Origin: an uncultured Paracoccaceae bacterium
GTDB taxonomy: Bacteria > Pseudomonadota > Alphaproteobacteria > Rhodobacterales > Rhodobacteraceae
Assembly (NCBI GenBank): GCA_947503775.1
Contig: CANNFE010000006.1
Span: forward strand, 124,001-188,000
DNA length: 64,000 nt
Reading direction: 5' to 3'
Part shown: positions 19,701 through 27,140 of the stretch, in pieces
Position numbering within the stretch: position 1 is the stretch's first letter
How the letters are laid out: each line of letters opens with the position of its first letter
Notes under the pieces: model-generated
The model's database searches: none
What the model was told of the DNA's origin: nothing
Seen by the model: only the letters and a program-made list of their open reading frames with translations
Position numbers and translations under genes: made by a program

Positions 19701-19861
19701 GCATGCAGAAAGCCGGTCACGTTGGGGGGCGGCAGGAGGATGCAGAAGGGATCGGCGCCGGGCCTCGCATTGGCGCCGGCCTTGAAGGCCCCGGCGGCCT
19801 CCCAGGCGTCGGCGATGCGCGGTTCGGCCTCAGCTGCGTTGAAGGTCTTTTCGAGCGGCAT
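16763..19861 (-). CDS. valS: Valyl-tRNA synthetase
   Basis: The 1032-residue class I synthetase charges tRNA-Val. Landmarks are PPPNVTGFLHAGHAFNHTL (HIGH-type motif, here HAGH), the editing-domain segment ATTRPETMLGDGAVAVHP, the WWGHRIPVWF stretch, and KGQKMSKSIGNVVDP (KMSKS). A C-terminal coiled coil (EAEKARLDKSLQKLGKEIGG) is typical of ValRS. ATG 19861 is chosen for its GGAGG site and for beginning with MPLEKTFN; an upstream in-frame ATG at 19996 adds 45 atypical residues. About residues 500-588 form a long, AT-richer insertion between WWGHRIP and DPDVLDTWFSS that is not typical of the family. Confidence 0.96.
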   Translation of the reverse strand: MPLEKTFNAAEAEPRIADAWEAAGAFKAGANARPGADPFCILLPPPNVTGFLHAGHAFNHTLMDILTRWHRMRGDDTLWQPGLDHAGIATQLVVERQLKEQGNIRRQDMSREDFVARVWEWKETSGGGIVQQDRRLGASMDWSREAFTMDDRFHDAVIKVFVDMYEKGLIYRGKRLVNWDPHFETAISDLEVENKEVPGQMWHFKYPLAGGQTYTYTEKDEDGTVFFEEVRDYISIATTRPETMLGDGAVAVHPDDPRYAPIVGKLCEIPVGPKEHRRLIPIITDAYPDPDFGSGAVKITGAHDFNDYEVAKRGGIPMYRLMDTKGAMRADGTPYAETARRAQDIANGEDFTEAEADTLNLVPDDLRGLDRFEARAKVVEQITSEGLAVMVPPTDPRLGKTSAPPAPEEGGELRLDQLVPLIEAKPIMQPFGDRSKVVIEPMLTDQWFVDTKQIVGPALDAVRSGEVKIIPESGEKTYYHWLENIEPWCISRQLWWGHRIPVWFGPTKTSNGELDFSNQREFCAPTEAEALDKAADYYSPDFEVKVSDLSEFLSKTDGVRRPAITGMGQHVSVLSHNPRDGESYALIARDPDVLDTWFSSGLWPIGTLGWPDTEDPAYQKYFPTSVLVTGQDILFFWVARMMMMQFAVVGQKPFETVYLHGLVRDAKGQKMSKSIGNVVDPIELIDKYGADAVRFNMAAIATQTGTIKLDEKRIEGYRNFTTKIWNAFRFAEMNEVFESRHNSPDGMPTALRPDAAPKETVNKWILEELNQAIEETDRCLKEYRFNDAANGLYTFVWGRVCDWYIEFSKPLLQGDDAEKRAETQGVMAQLLDTCLILLHPFMPFVTEELWAATGNRPEMLATTDWPQIIEIQGESAMAEMSWVITLIENIRSARAQLNVPAKLDVPLISVEEDARATSAWTRNQSLIKRLAKTVDLTYGSPPKGAITVAAPGATFAMPVADLIDVEAEKARLDKSLQKLGKEIGGLEGRLKNPKFAQSAPPEVVEETQGNLRARQEEQAKLQEARDRLNEIE

Positions 19862-20236
19862 GTCTGTCCTCCGGGTCGGAGGCGGCATAGCGAAGCGGAG
19901 CGCGGAGGGAAAGAGGGATGAGGGGATCTGCCCGTCCTGGCCTTTGACCGAATGCGCAGGCGCCTTGGCCGGTTTCGCGTATTTTTGCCGGTTCAATTAA
20001 ATGGGCAATCTCATGCCGATTTTTTCTATTTCTGGCGGCAGGTCGCGCATTGTATTTGCCGGTTGGGCAAATTCCCAGAGCGCCGCCTTGAACTGACGGA
20101 AATAGTCAAGATATCGGGATTGTAGCCTAGCCAGTGCCTTGGTCTTACCCTGAAATGCAAAACGCTTGTCTTAACCGAAATGCTGTCTGCATTTCGCCGG
20201 TTGTTTTGCGCCCATATGAATGGAAAGGTTAAAAGA
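19862..20236. other. AT-rich intergenic region between divergent valS and RTX genes
   Basis: These 375 bases hold the valS leader (GGAGG before its ATG) and the upstream region of the RTX gene. From about 19975 the DNA is clearly AT-richer than the genes around it. The motif TTGCCGGTT recurs (near 19985 and 20057). A perfect 8-bp dyad, cgaaatgc / gcatttcg with a 5-base loop, sits at 20176-20196, about 40 bases before the RTX start, and could be an operator. No tRNA or small gene was recognised. Confidence 0.45.
20176..20196. promoter_or_regulatory. Dyad upstream of RTX gene, possible operator
   Basis: A perfect inverted repeat (cgaaatgc, 5-base spacer, gcatttcg) lies 40 bases before the RTX start codon. 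It is not followed by a T run on the plus strand. It could bind a dimeric regulator or form a leader hairpin. No regulator gene is adjacent. Confidence 0.3.
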
Positions 20237-20923
20237 ATGAGCTCTACGACAAATTTCTCCGACTGGTCCAACGATGATTTCTTTGAGGCGGCCCTGTCCG
20301 CGATCCGGGAGATCGAAGGCACGTCCGGTCCTGATCTGCTGCTTGGCACCACCGGTCGAGAGGATATCGACGGGTTCGGCGGCAACGATCGGATCTTCGC
20401 CTTCGGTGGTGACGACGAGATCGATGGCGGAGCGGGCAATGACGAGCTGCGCGGACAGGAAGGCAATGACGAGATCGATGGCGGCAGCGGTAACGACGCG
20501 ATCTTCGGCGGCGGCGGCAACGATGATCTGGACGGCGAGAGCGGAAACGACTTCATGCGTGGCAAATCTGGCAATGACGAGCTGGATGGCGGCACCGGGA
20601 ACGACCGCATGTTCGGGGATGCCGGACGGGATCTTCTCGATGGCGGTCGCGGCAACGACGTGATGAGTGGAGGCGCGGGTGCCGACGTCTTTGAGCTGTC
20701 GTCGGGGAACGATGTGATCACCGATTTTCAGGACGGGATCGACGATATTCTCATCGATCGGGACGATACCGGCTTCTCGAACGCGCGTGATGTCCGTGAG
20801 GCGGCGACGCAGGTTGGAGATGACGTGGTGATCACCGTTGCCAGCGGTCCTTATGCGGGAACGCTTCGCATCGAAGATACGACGGTCGGGCAATTGAGCT
20901 CGAACGACTTTATCTTCGAATAA
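20237..20923 (+). CDS. RTX (hemolysin-type calcium-binding repeat) protein, probably type I secreted
   Basis: The 228-residue acidic protein carries about nine glycine/aspartate nonapeptide repeats between about residues 40 and 140 (such as GGAGNDELRG, GGSGNDAIFG, GGTGNDRMFG). These fold into a calcium-bound beta roll. The C-terminal part (VFELSSGNDVITDFQDGIDD onward, ending NDFIFE) resembles the end domain used as a type I secretion signal. No enzyme domain is present. The start at ATG 20237 follows GGAAAGG at a good distance; in-frame ATGs at 20216 and 20180 are less likely. No secretion genes are nearby. A rho-independent terminator follows. Function may be in adhesion, matrix or calcium binding. 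Confidence 0.82.
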   Translation: MSSTTNFSDWSNDDFFEAALSAIREIEGTSGPDLLLGTTGREDIDGFGGNDRIFAFGGDDEIDGGAGNDELRGQEGNDEIDGGSGNDAIFGGGGNDDLDGESGNDFMRGKSGNDELDGGTGNDRMFGDAGRDLLDGGRGNDVMSGGAGADVFELSSGNDVITDFQDGIDDILIDRDDTGFSNARDVREAATQVGDDVVITVASGPYAGTLRIEDTTVGQLSSNDFIFE

Positions 20924-20945
20924 TACTCTTTGGCATAAAATGACC

Positions 20946-20977
20946 TGCATGCGCGCGTTGGTGCGCATGCACCTTTT
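20946..20977 (+). terminator. Rho-independent terminator of the RTX gene
   Basis: A perfect 9-bp stem (tgcatgcgc / gcgcatgca) with an 8-base loop is followed by CCTTTTCTC. It lies 23 bases after the RTX stop codon. Confidence 0.75.
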
Positions 20978-21197
20978 CTCTAATTGATTTCTAATAATTA
21001 TAAGTAAGAATTGAGTCTTCCTGTAACGATTTTGTAAAATTCATGTTTTACTTAGATTTAGAACCAATGGGGCTTTTGATTAACCTCAGTCATTCGCCTG
21101 AGTTAGCCCAGATCCAGGATCCGGTCTCTGCCGATAGAGTGTGATTGGACGCGCCGTCTTTGCCGGATAGTCTTGCCGGACGAGCGGGGAGATCAGG

Positions 21198-21905
21198 ATG
21201 CGGGACGGACCGGACAAGCATAGTGTGGATCACCCCAAGAGCGCGTGGACGCTTTGGCGGGAGCAGCAGCCGAGGGGGATGGTCTTTTGGGGGCCGGTTT
21301 TTCTCTATCTCTTCTTCTTCGCCATTTGGCTGCTCGCTTCGGTTTCGGCGGGGCAGTTCGAGCGGGAGGGCAGGCTGACCATCGCAGAGGCGCAGTCTTT
21401 CGAGGTCTCTCGCACGCGCAACAGCGATGATGAATGGGAGACCACACACACGATGCGCTTCACCTATGAGGTGGACGGGGAACGGATCGAGAAAAGCTCG
21501 AACCGGAGCGTGCCTTGGCCTTATGCCGAAGGGGAGACGTTCGAAATCCGATATCTGGCCAGCAAGCCGAGGCAGGTCGAGATCAACGTAGGCAGCAGCC
21601 GGCGGGCGGAGATCGGGTTCCGCTGGATCCTCTTTGCCCTGACCCTTGTGATCGCGTCGCTTCTGGCCTTTCGCGGAGGTCAGGTGATCCGCGCCATTCG
21701 GGCGCGGCGGCTGGGCGAGGAGGTCGAAGGCCGCATCACGTCGATGCGCATATCGACGCGGACGGTGAACGGCCGGTCCGTGCCCGGGCGGGGCTGGTTT
21801 TCTTGGATGACGGAAGACGGCTATTCCGGCTCGCACGGGAATATCCCGCATTACGTCTACCACCGTTATAAAACGGGCGATCGGCTTAGGGTCAGGACCC
21901 ATTAA
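21198..21905 (+). CDS. DUF3592-like membrane protein, truncated by a MITE-like element
   Basis: This frame encodes 235 residues with a membrane segment at about 28-52 (MVFWGPVFLYLFFFAIWLLA). A periplasmic beta-rich part follows (FTYEVDGERIEKSSNRSVPW), then a second membrane segment at about 140-160 and a further domain ending KTGDRLR. This resembles DUF3592 proteins, whose function is unknown. The last five residues (RVRTH) and the TAA stop are encoded by the end of a 263-bp element inserted at 21888/21889. If the element is removed with one copy of the TA, the frame continues for 31 more residues to a TGA at 22249-22251, giving a 262-residue ancestor. A possible Shine-Dalgarno GGGGAG precedes the ATG. 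The DUF assignment is moderate. Confidence 0.65.
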   Translation: MRDGPDKHSVDHPKSAWTLWREQQPRGMVFWGPVFLYLFFFAIWLLASVSAGQFEREGRLTIAEAQSFEVSRTRNSDDEWETTHTMRFTYEVDGERIEKSSNRSVPWPYAEGETFEIRYLASKPRQVEINVGSSRRAEIGFRWILFALTLVIASLLAFRGGQVIRAIRARRLGEEVEGRITSMRISTRTVNGRSVPGRGWFSWMTEDGYSGSHGNIPHYVYHRYKTGDRLRVRTH

Positions 21906-22151
21906 TCCTGCGCCGCTGGTTTGACAGATTTTCTGTCTGACAATGAATAGGCGCGCAGGAATAGTGGTTCTATTTCAAGCGTCTATGAAGCCGTCAGGCT
22001 GAAAATCCGTCAAATCCCTTGGGACGCCAAATCCGCTTCATCTCAGCGGCTTGGATCGCTTGGAAAGGGGGCCACCCTTCCTGGCGCGATCCAAACCACT
22101 GATATTTCGCGGATTCGGCGCCAGCGGTGCCGGATTAATGGGTCCTGACCC
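21889..22151. mobile_element. MITE-like element with 31-bp terminal inverted repeats and TA target duplication
   Basis: The two ends are inverted repeats of 31 bases with two mismatches. The outer 20 bases, gggtcaggacccattaatcc, are identical. Both ends are flanked by TA (21887-21888 and 22152-22153), the target duplication expected for IS630/Tc1-mariner-type transposition. The element has no coding capacity. Inside it are a small hairpin at 21923-21937 (gacaga/tctgtc) and a long imperfect hairpin covering about 22022-22122. It interrupts the 3' end of the DUF3592-like gene, and excision in silico restores an open frame. No related transposase is present in the window. Confidence 0.8.
22022..22122. 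repeat. Long imperfect inverted repeat inside the MITE-like element
   Basis: Two arms of about 40-45 bases pair with several mismatches around a centre near 22072 (ttggatcgc on the left, gcgatccaa on the right, then aagggggccaccctt at the tip). Transcription through it would give a large RNA hairpin. It shares nothing visible with the terminal repeats. Confidence 0.55.
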
Positions 22152-22153
22152 TA

Positions 22154-22251
22154 GGCTGTTTCGGCTTGGGAGCCGGACTTGGTGGGAGGGCGATGTCGGC
22201 CCCCGGCGGCTGGATGAAAGCCGCATTCCGGCGGTCTCGACGGAGGACTGA
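22154..22251 (+). pseudogene. Detached 3' end of the DUF3592-like gene
   Basis: This short frame continues the DUF3592-like reading frame beyond the MITE and encodes LFRLGSRTWWEGDVGPRR and a further 13 residues up to TGA at 22249-22251. Fused to codon 231 of the upstream gene it gives an uninterrupted protein. It has no start codon or ribosome site of its own after the insertion, so it is presumably not translated. Confidence 0.6.
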
Positions 22252-22360
22252 CCGCCTTGCGTTCACCGGATCGAAGGGCTTGGTGGATAACCTTGGCTGG
22301 ACACCTCTCGCGCGACAGATAGGTTGCGCAGGAGATCGGAATGCAAAGGGGCAGGGCGCC

Positions 22361-24661
22361 ATGGAAAAGTTCGGCAAGAGCCAGTCGGTCAGACGGGTCG
22401 AGGATCTTCGGTTCCTGACTGGGCAGGGCGCTTATGTGGACGATATCGCGCCGGCGGGGGCGCTGCACGGCTATGTGCTGCGGTCGAATGAGGCGCATGC
22501 CGAGATTGCTGGGCTAGACGTCGCGGCCGCGCGGGAGGCGGAGGGGGTGCATCTGGTGCTGACTTCGGCCGATCTGGCGGAGCTTGGCGTGACAGACGGC
22601 ATGCGCGCCTCGATCATCGACAATGCCGATGGCTCGAAAGGGGCGTCGCCCAAGCGGCCATTGTTGGCCGAGGGGCGAGTGCGGTTCGTGGGCGAGCCGG
22701 TCGCGTTCATTGTCGCCGAGAGCCTGATGGCGGCCAAGGATGCCGCCGAGCTGATCGAACTGGATCTCGAGAGCCTGGAGGCGCATGTGGATGTCGCGGC
22801 AGGCGGGCCGGTTCTGCACGAGGAGGCCCCCGGGAATGTTGCCTTCGAGTGGAGCAAGGGCGATCGCGACGCGGTCGACGCCGCTTTGGAGGCGGCGAGC
22901 CATCGCGTGCGGCTCGAGATCGAGGATAACCGGATCATCGTCAATTCGATGGAGCCGCGGGGGTGTTTTGCCGAAATGATGGAAGGCGGGCGGCTGCATG
23001 TCGCCGTCAACGGGCAGGGCGTCTGGGGGCCCAAGGGCGATATCGCGCGGATGCTGGGGATGGCGCCGGAGGATGTGCGGGTGACGAACCCCGATACCGG
23101 CGGCGGCTTTGGCATGAAGGCGATGGGCTATCCCGAGATGTTCCTGGTGGCGATTGCCGCCCGCGCGCTGGGGCGGCCCGTCCGGTGGATGGGCGAGCGC
23201 ACCGAGTCGATGCTGAGCGACAATGCCGGGCGCGATCTGGTCTCGGTCGCGGAGCTTGGCTTTGACGCGGATCAGCGGATCACAGCCTACAAGGTCGAGA
23301 CGGTGTGCAATCTGGGCGCCTATAACAGCGGCTATGCGCAGTTCATCCAGTCGGAGCTTTTCGCGAAGGTTCTGATGGGGGTCTATGATGTTCAGACGAC
23401 CTGGCTGGGGGTGAAGGGGATCTTTACCAACACCACGCAGGTCGACGCCTATCGGGGCGCCGGGCGGCCCGAGGCGATCTATGTGCTTGAACGGGTGATG
23501 GACCATGCGGCGCGGCAGCTGGGCGTCGATCCCTGGGAGCTGCGGCGCAAGAACTTCATCGCGCCGGGGCAGTTTCCCTATGTGAGCGCGACGGGCGAGA
23601 CTTACGATGTGGGTGATTTTCCACGCCTGCTAGACCGGGTGGCCGGAGAGGCGGACCGGGCCGGATTTGCCGCGCGCAAGGCGGCCTCGGAGGCGGAGGG
23701 CAAGCTGCGCGGTATGGGGCTGTGCTATTACATCGAGAGCATTCTGGGCGATCCCTCTGAAGGGGCGCGGGTCGTCTTTACCGAAGACGGCGGGGCCGAG
23801 ATCCATGTCGGCACGCAGTCGAACGGGCAGGGACACGAGACGGTATTCGCGCATTTCCTTGCGGATCAGTCGGGCATTCCGATGGACAAGATCCGCGTCG
23901 TGCAAGGCGACAGCGACATCATTGCGAAGGGGGGCGGCACCGGCGGGTCGCGGTCGGCGACGGTTCAGGCCAATGCGACGCTAGCGACGGTGGCCGTGAT
24001 GGTCGAGGCCTTCGGGGCGTTTCTGGCCGAGCGCGAGGATGCCCCGGCCGAGGATGTCAGCTTTGACGACGAGCGGTTCCGGATTGCGGGATCGAACGTC
24101 GCGCCGACGATGCTGGAGGCGGCCGAGATGGCGCGGCAGGCGGGTCGGGACGATCTGCTCGATCACCATGCGCGGGCGCAGCTTCCGGGGCGCTCTTATC
24201 CCAACGGGGCGCATGTGGCCGAGGTGGAGATCGATCCGGCGACCGGCTGGATGGATGTCGTGCGCTATACGGTGACGGACGATTTCGGCAATCTTCTCAA
24301 CCCGATGCTGGCCGAAGGGCAGGTGCATGGCGGGGTCGCGCAGGGGATTGGTCAGGCCTGGAACGAGCGGGTGGTCTATGATGAGGACGGGCAGCTTTTG
24401 ACGGCGACCTTCATGGATTACGGGATGCCGCGGGCCAATGATCTGCCGTTCATCGCCTTTACGACCGAAGCCGTCCCGTCGACGGCCAATCCGATGGGCA
24501 TGAAGGGCTGCGGCGAGGCCGGAACGGTCGGCGCTTTGGCGGCTGTGGCCAATGCGGTGCAGGATGCGGTCTGGGATCTCGGGATCGAGCGGGTCGACAT
24601 GCCATTCACGCCGCTGAGGGTCTGGGAGATGCTGAAAGAGGGATCGCGTGCGGCTGCGTGA
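22361..24661 (+). CDS. CoxL-type (form II) molybdenum hydroxylase large subunit, orphan
   Basis: The 766-residue protein belongs to the xanthine oxidase/CO dehydrogenase large-subunit family, with molybdopterin-binding segments GGGFGMKAMGYPE, GGGTGGSRSATVQ and the C-terminal MGMKGCGEAGTVGALAAV with the catalytic Glu. The active-site loop reads AYRGAGR, the form II signature, instead of the AYXCSFR of true CO dehydrogenase. It is therefore more likely to oxidise an aldehyde or N-heterocycle than CO. The start at ATG 22361 fits where the family begins (KSQSVRRVEDLRFLTGQG). The FAD and 2Fe-2S subunits normally encoded beside it are absent here, so it must pair with subunits encoded elsewhere or be non-canonical. 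Confidence 0.88.
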   Translation: MEKFGKSQSVRRVEDLRFLTGQGAYVDDIAPAGALHGYVLRSNEAHAEIAGLDVAAAREAEGVHLVLTSADLAELGVTDGMRASIIDNADGSKGASPKRPLLAEGRVRFVGEPVAFIVAESLMAAKDAAELIELDLESLEAHVDVAAGGPVLHEEAPGNVAFEWSKGDRDAVDAALEAASHRVRLEIEDNRIIVNSMEPRGCFAEMMEGGRLHVAVNGQGVWGPKGDIARMLGMAPEDVRVTNPDTGGGFGMKAMGYPEMFLVAIAARALGRPVRWMGERTESMLSDNAGRDLVSVAELGFDADQRITAYKVETVCNLGAYNSGYAQFIQSELFAKVLMGVYDVQTTWLGVKGIFTNTTQVDAYRGAGRPEAIYVLERVMDHAARQLGVDPWELRRKNFIAPGQFPYVSATGETYDVGDFPRLLDRVAGEADRAGFAARKAASEAEGKLRGMGLCYYIESILGDPSEGARVVFTEDGGAEIHVGTQSNGQGHETVFAHFLADQSGIPMDKIRVVQGDSDIIAKGGGTGGSRSATVQANATLATVAVMVEAFGAFLAEREDAPAEDVSFDDERFRIAGSNVAPTMLEAAEMARQAGRDDLLDHHARAQLPGRSYPNGAHVAEVEIDPATGWMDVVRYTVTDDFGNLLNPMLAEGQVHGGVAQGIGQAWNERVVYDEDGQLLTATFMDYGMPRANDLPFIAFTTEAVPSTANPMGMKGCGEAGTVGALAAVANAVQDAVWDLGIERVDMPFTPLRVWEMLKEGSRAAA

Positions 24662-25697
24662 CTGGCTTCTTGGACTGGTCGGGCGCGCTCCGAAACGGGA
24701 GGGCGGCCAGCTTAGCGCCACGCGGGGGCGGCATTCGCATGTGATCATCCTCGATGGGACGATGTCGTCGCTGGAGGACGGGCATGAGACGAATGCGGGG
24801 CTGCTTTACAAGCTGCTTTCGGAACAGGGGCCGCGTCTGGGGCTGACGGTCTATTACGAGGCCGGGATCCAATGGCGCGACTGGTCAAGGACCTGGGATG
24901 TGATCGCAGGGCGCGGGATCAACCGGCAGATCCAGAGGGCCTACGGTGTTCTGGCCTCGCGCTATCGGCCCGGTGATCTGATCTTTCTCGTCGGGTTCTC
25001 GCGCGGCGCCTATGCGGTGCGGTCGCTGGCAGGGGTGATCGACCGGATTGGCCTTTTGCGAGCCGAGGACGCGACCGAGCGCAATATCCGCGAGGTCTAC
25101 CGCCATTATCAGGCCAGCCCGGACAGCGAGGCGGCGGCGGTCTTTGCCGCGCGCCATTGTCACGACACGGTGGAGATCGAAGCGGTGGCGGTCTGGGATA
25201 CCGTGAAGGCGTTGGGATTAAGGGTGCCGCTGCTGTGGCGGTTTCTCCCAGAGAAACATGCGTTTCACAATCATGCGCTGGGCCCGGCGATCCGGCATGG
25301 CTTTCACGCGCTGGCGCTGGAGGAGCGGCGGATGGCCTATGCGCCCGTGATGTGGCGCTGTGATCCGGCCTGGTCCGGGCAGATGGAGCAGGTCTGGTTT
25401 CGCGGAACGCACGGGGATGTCGGCGGACAGCTTGGCGGGTATCTGGAGGCGCGGCCTTTGGCCAATATCGCGTTTGTCTGGATCGTCTCGCGACTGGAAA
25501 GATGCGGGCTGGATCTGCCCGAGGGGTGGCGCGCGCGTTATGTCGAGGATGCCAGCGCGCCGTCGATCGGAGCGTGGCGCGGCTGGTCGAAACTGTTCCT
25601 GTGGCGCAGGCGCCGGGTTGTGGGGCGCGATCCGTCCGAGCGCCTGCACGAGGCGGCGCAGCAGGCGCCCGAGATCGGGCTGGTTCTGGCTGATTAG
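24648..25697 (+). CDS. DUF2235 family alpha/beta-hydrolase-like protein
   Basis: The 349-residue protein has an N-terminal ILDGTMSSLEDGHETNAG strand-loop, a nucleophile elbow FLVGFSRGAYAVRS at about residues 105-120, and a later RGTHGDVGG segment, which together mark DUF2235. Some relatives are phospholipase effectors of type VI secretion (Tle1), but no secretion genes are nearby and a housekeeping hydrolase is as likely. Translation starts at GTG 24648, 14 bases inside the end of the coxL-like gene and after AGAGGG, so the two are coupled. The stop shares TTAG with the convergent thioesterase gene. Confidence 0.78.
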   Translation: MRLRDWLLGLVGRAPKREGGQLSATRGRHSHVIILDGTMSSLEDGHETNAGLLYKLLSEQGPRLGLTVYYEAGIQWRDWSRTWDVIAGRGINRQIQRAYGVLASRYRPGDLIFLVGFSRGAYAVRSLAGVIDRIGLLRAEDATERNIREVYRHYQASPDSEAAAVFAARHCHDTVEIEAVAVWDTVKALGLRVPLLWRFLPEKHAFHNHALGPAIRHGFHALALEERRMAYAPVMWRCDPAWSGQMEQVWFRGTHGDVGGQLGGYLEARPLANIAFVWIVSRLERCGLDLPEGWRARYVEDASAPSIGAWRGWSKLFLWRRRRVVGRDPSERLHEAAQQAPEIGLVLAD

Positions 25698-26179
25698 GCC
25701 TTTGGCGGCAGCGGCAGGATGATGCAGGTGGTGGAGCCTGTGGCGTAGAGCTTTCCTTTCGGGTCCCGGATCTCTCCGGTTGCGACGCCAGTGGAGCGGC
25801 CCGCATGGGAGACGAGACCTTCGGCGATGATCTCGGTGTTCAGCGGGATGCTGCGGGTGATGTTGATCTTGTATTCGAGCGTCGTGTAGGTCGTGCCCGC
25901 CGGGATCTTGGTCATGATCGCGCAGGCCATGCAGCTGTCGAGAAGCGTGCCGTACCAGCCGCCATGGACCGTTCCGAGCGGATTGGTCATGTCAAAGCCG
26001 GGCGTTCCGCGAAAGGTGATGCGACCGTCCTCGACCTGATCGAGGCGATAGTTCAGGCGCGCTCCGATCGGGGGGCCGGGCAGCGTGCCGTCGCGGATGG
26101 CTAGCATGAATTCAAGGCCCGACATCGTGCGCAGGATCTCGGGGTCTGGCAGGTCTGCGGGCGTTCTGGCGTGTAACAT
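25694..26179 (-). CDS. PaaI-type hotdog-fold thioesterase
   Basis: The 161-residue protein shows the hotdog thioesterase pattern, with FDMTNPLGTVHGGWYGTLLDSCMA containing the HGG active-site turn and central helix. A later strand reads TYTTLEYKINITRSI. It would hydrolyse acyl-CoA thioesters, often aromatic, in the cytoplasm. ATG 26179 is chosen because GGAGG lies just upstream; a frame extending to 26254 runs towards metF and lacks such a site. It lies 34 bases downstream of metF on the same strand and may be cotranscribed. The substrate is unknown. Confidence 0.82.
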   Translation of the reverse strand: MLHARTPADLPDPEILRTMSGLEFMLAIRDGTLPGPPIGARLNYRLDQVEDGRITFRGTPGFDMTNPLGTVHGGWYGTLLDSCMACAIMTKIPAGTTYTTLEYKINITRSIPLNTEIIAEGLVSHAGRSTGVATGEIRDPKGKLYATGSTTCIILPLPPKA

Positions 26180-26213
26180 CTGAGCCTCCGGGATTGGCCC
26201 GGACGCTGCACGG

Positions 26214-27080
26214 TCAGGCGGCGTTTGACAAGGGATCCCGGCGGGGCGCGGCACCGAGGGCCGTGCAGATGTCGAGCGTGAGATCGGCGCTGTTGAGCGT
26301 GTAGAAATGCAGATCGGTCAGGCCGTTCGAGACAAGTTCGGTGCAAAGCTCGGTCGCCTGGGTGAGCGCGAAAAGGCGGGCGCGGTCGTGGCGGTCTGCG
26401 GTGTCAAAGGCCTGTTCCAATTCGAGCGGAATTGGCGCGCCGCAGGATTTGGCGAAGCGGCGTGCCTTGTCCCAGTCCTTGACCGGAAGGATGCCCGCGA
26501 TCAGGGGCAGCGTCAGACCGGCGGAGGCGGCGGCATCGCGCAGGCGCAGATAGCGTTCGGGCAAGAAGGAGAACTGGGTGATCGCGGCTGTCGCACCGGC
26601 GTCCTGCTTGCGCTTGAGCCAGTCGAGATCCAGGGCGGGCCCGCGGCTGTCCGGGTGAGGATCGGGATAGGCGGCGACGGTCACATCGAAGCCGCGGCTG
26701 GCCAGCGCCTCGATCAGATCGCAGCTTGTGGCAAAGCCGCCCGGGTGGGGCGCGTAGCTCTCGGCGCCGTCCGTGGGATCGCCGCGCAGGGCAAGGATGC
26801 GGGTGATCCCGGCGGTGCGGTAGGCCTCTGCGGTCTCGAGTACCTCGTCGCGCGACTGGCCCGCGCAGGTCAGATGGCCGGTGATCGGGATCCCGGTCCT
26901 GCCCTTGAGGGTGGCGGCCGTGTCCACGCTGTCGGTGCGGGTCGATCCGCCCGCGCCGTAGGTCACGGAGATGAAATCGGGATCGGCCTTTGCGAACTTG
27001 TCCGCTGCGGTGAATAGCGCGTCGCGCCCTTTGTCGGAGCGGGGCGGAAAGACTTCGAAAGAGACGGATGGGCGCGGCAT
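26214..27080 (-). CDS. metF: Methylenetetrahydrofolate reductase
   Basis: The 288-residue protein is a MetF-type TIM barrel. It opens with PRPSVSFEVFPPRSDKGRD, containing the conserved FEVFPP strand. It then has FISVTYGAGGSTR, THLTCAG-type segment ITGHLTCAGQSRDEV, and ILALRGDPTDG. It reduces 5,10-methylene-THF to 5-methyl-THF, feeding methionine synthesis. ATG 27080 follows AAGGAG. It is divergent from a metR-type regulator across 88 bases, a classical arrangement. Confidence 0.95.
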   Translation of the reverse strand: MPRPSVSFEVFPPRSDKGRDALFTAADKFAKADPDFISVTYGAGGSTRTDSVDTAATLKGRTGIPITGHLTCAGQSRDEVLETAEAYRTAGITRILALRGDPTDGAESYAPHPGGFATSCDLIEALASRGFDVTVAAYPDPHPDSRGPALDLDWLKRKQDAGATAAITQFSFLPERYLRLRDAAASAGLTLPLIAGILPVKDWDKARRFAKSCGAPIPLELEQAFDTADRHDRARLFALTQATELCTELVSNGLTDLHFYTLNSADLTLDICTALGAAPRRDPLSNAA

Positions 27081-27127
27081 GTCAGGGCAACTCCTTGCAT
27101 GCGGCTCTTGTTTCAATTCCATCTGCG

Positions 27128-27140
27128 TGAGACAATTTCA
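27128..27140. promoter_or_regulatory. Candidate MetR-binding site between metF and metR
   Basis: TGAGACAATTTCA matches the known MetR half-site pattern TGAA-N5-TTCA with one change. It lies in the 88-bp gap between the divergent metF and metR genes, where such an operator is expected. Other LysR-type dyads could overlap it (TGAGA and TCTCA flank it). Confidence 0.45.

Noticed and set aside
20380..20680. Regular short repeats that could suggest a CRISPR array
   Set aside because: The period is 27 bases, in frame, and encodes calcium-binding Gly-Asp repeats. There are no unique spacers.
20026..20721. A Ser/Pro-rich minus-strand frame opposite the RTX gene
   Set aside because: Its periodic sequence is only the reverse reading of the RTX nonapeptide repeats.
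22361..24661. Aerobic carbon monoxide dehydrogenase (true form I CoxL)
   Set aside because: The active-site loop is AYRGAGR, not AYXCSFR, and the other two subunit genes are missing.
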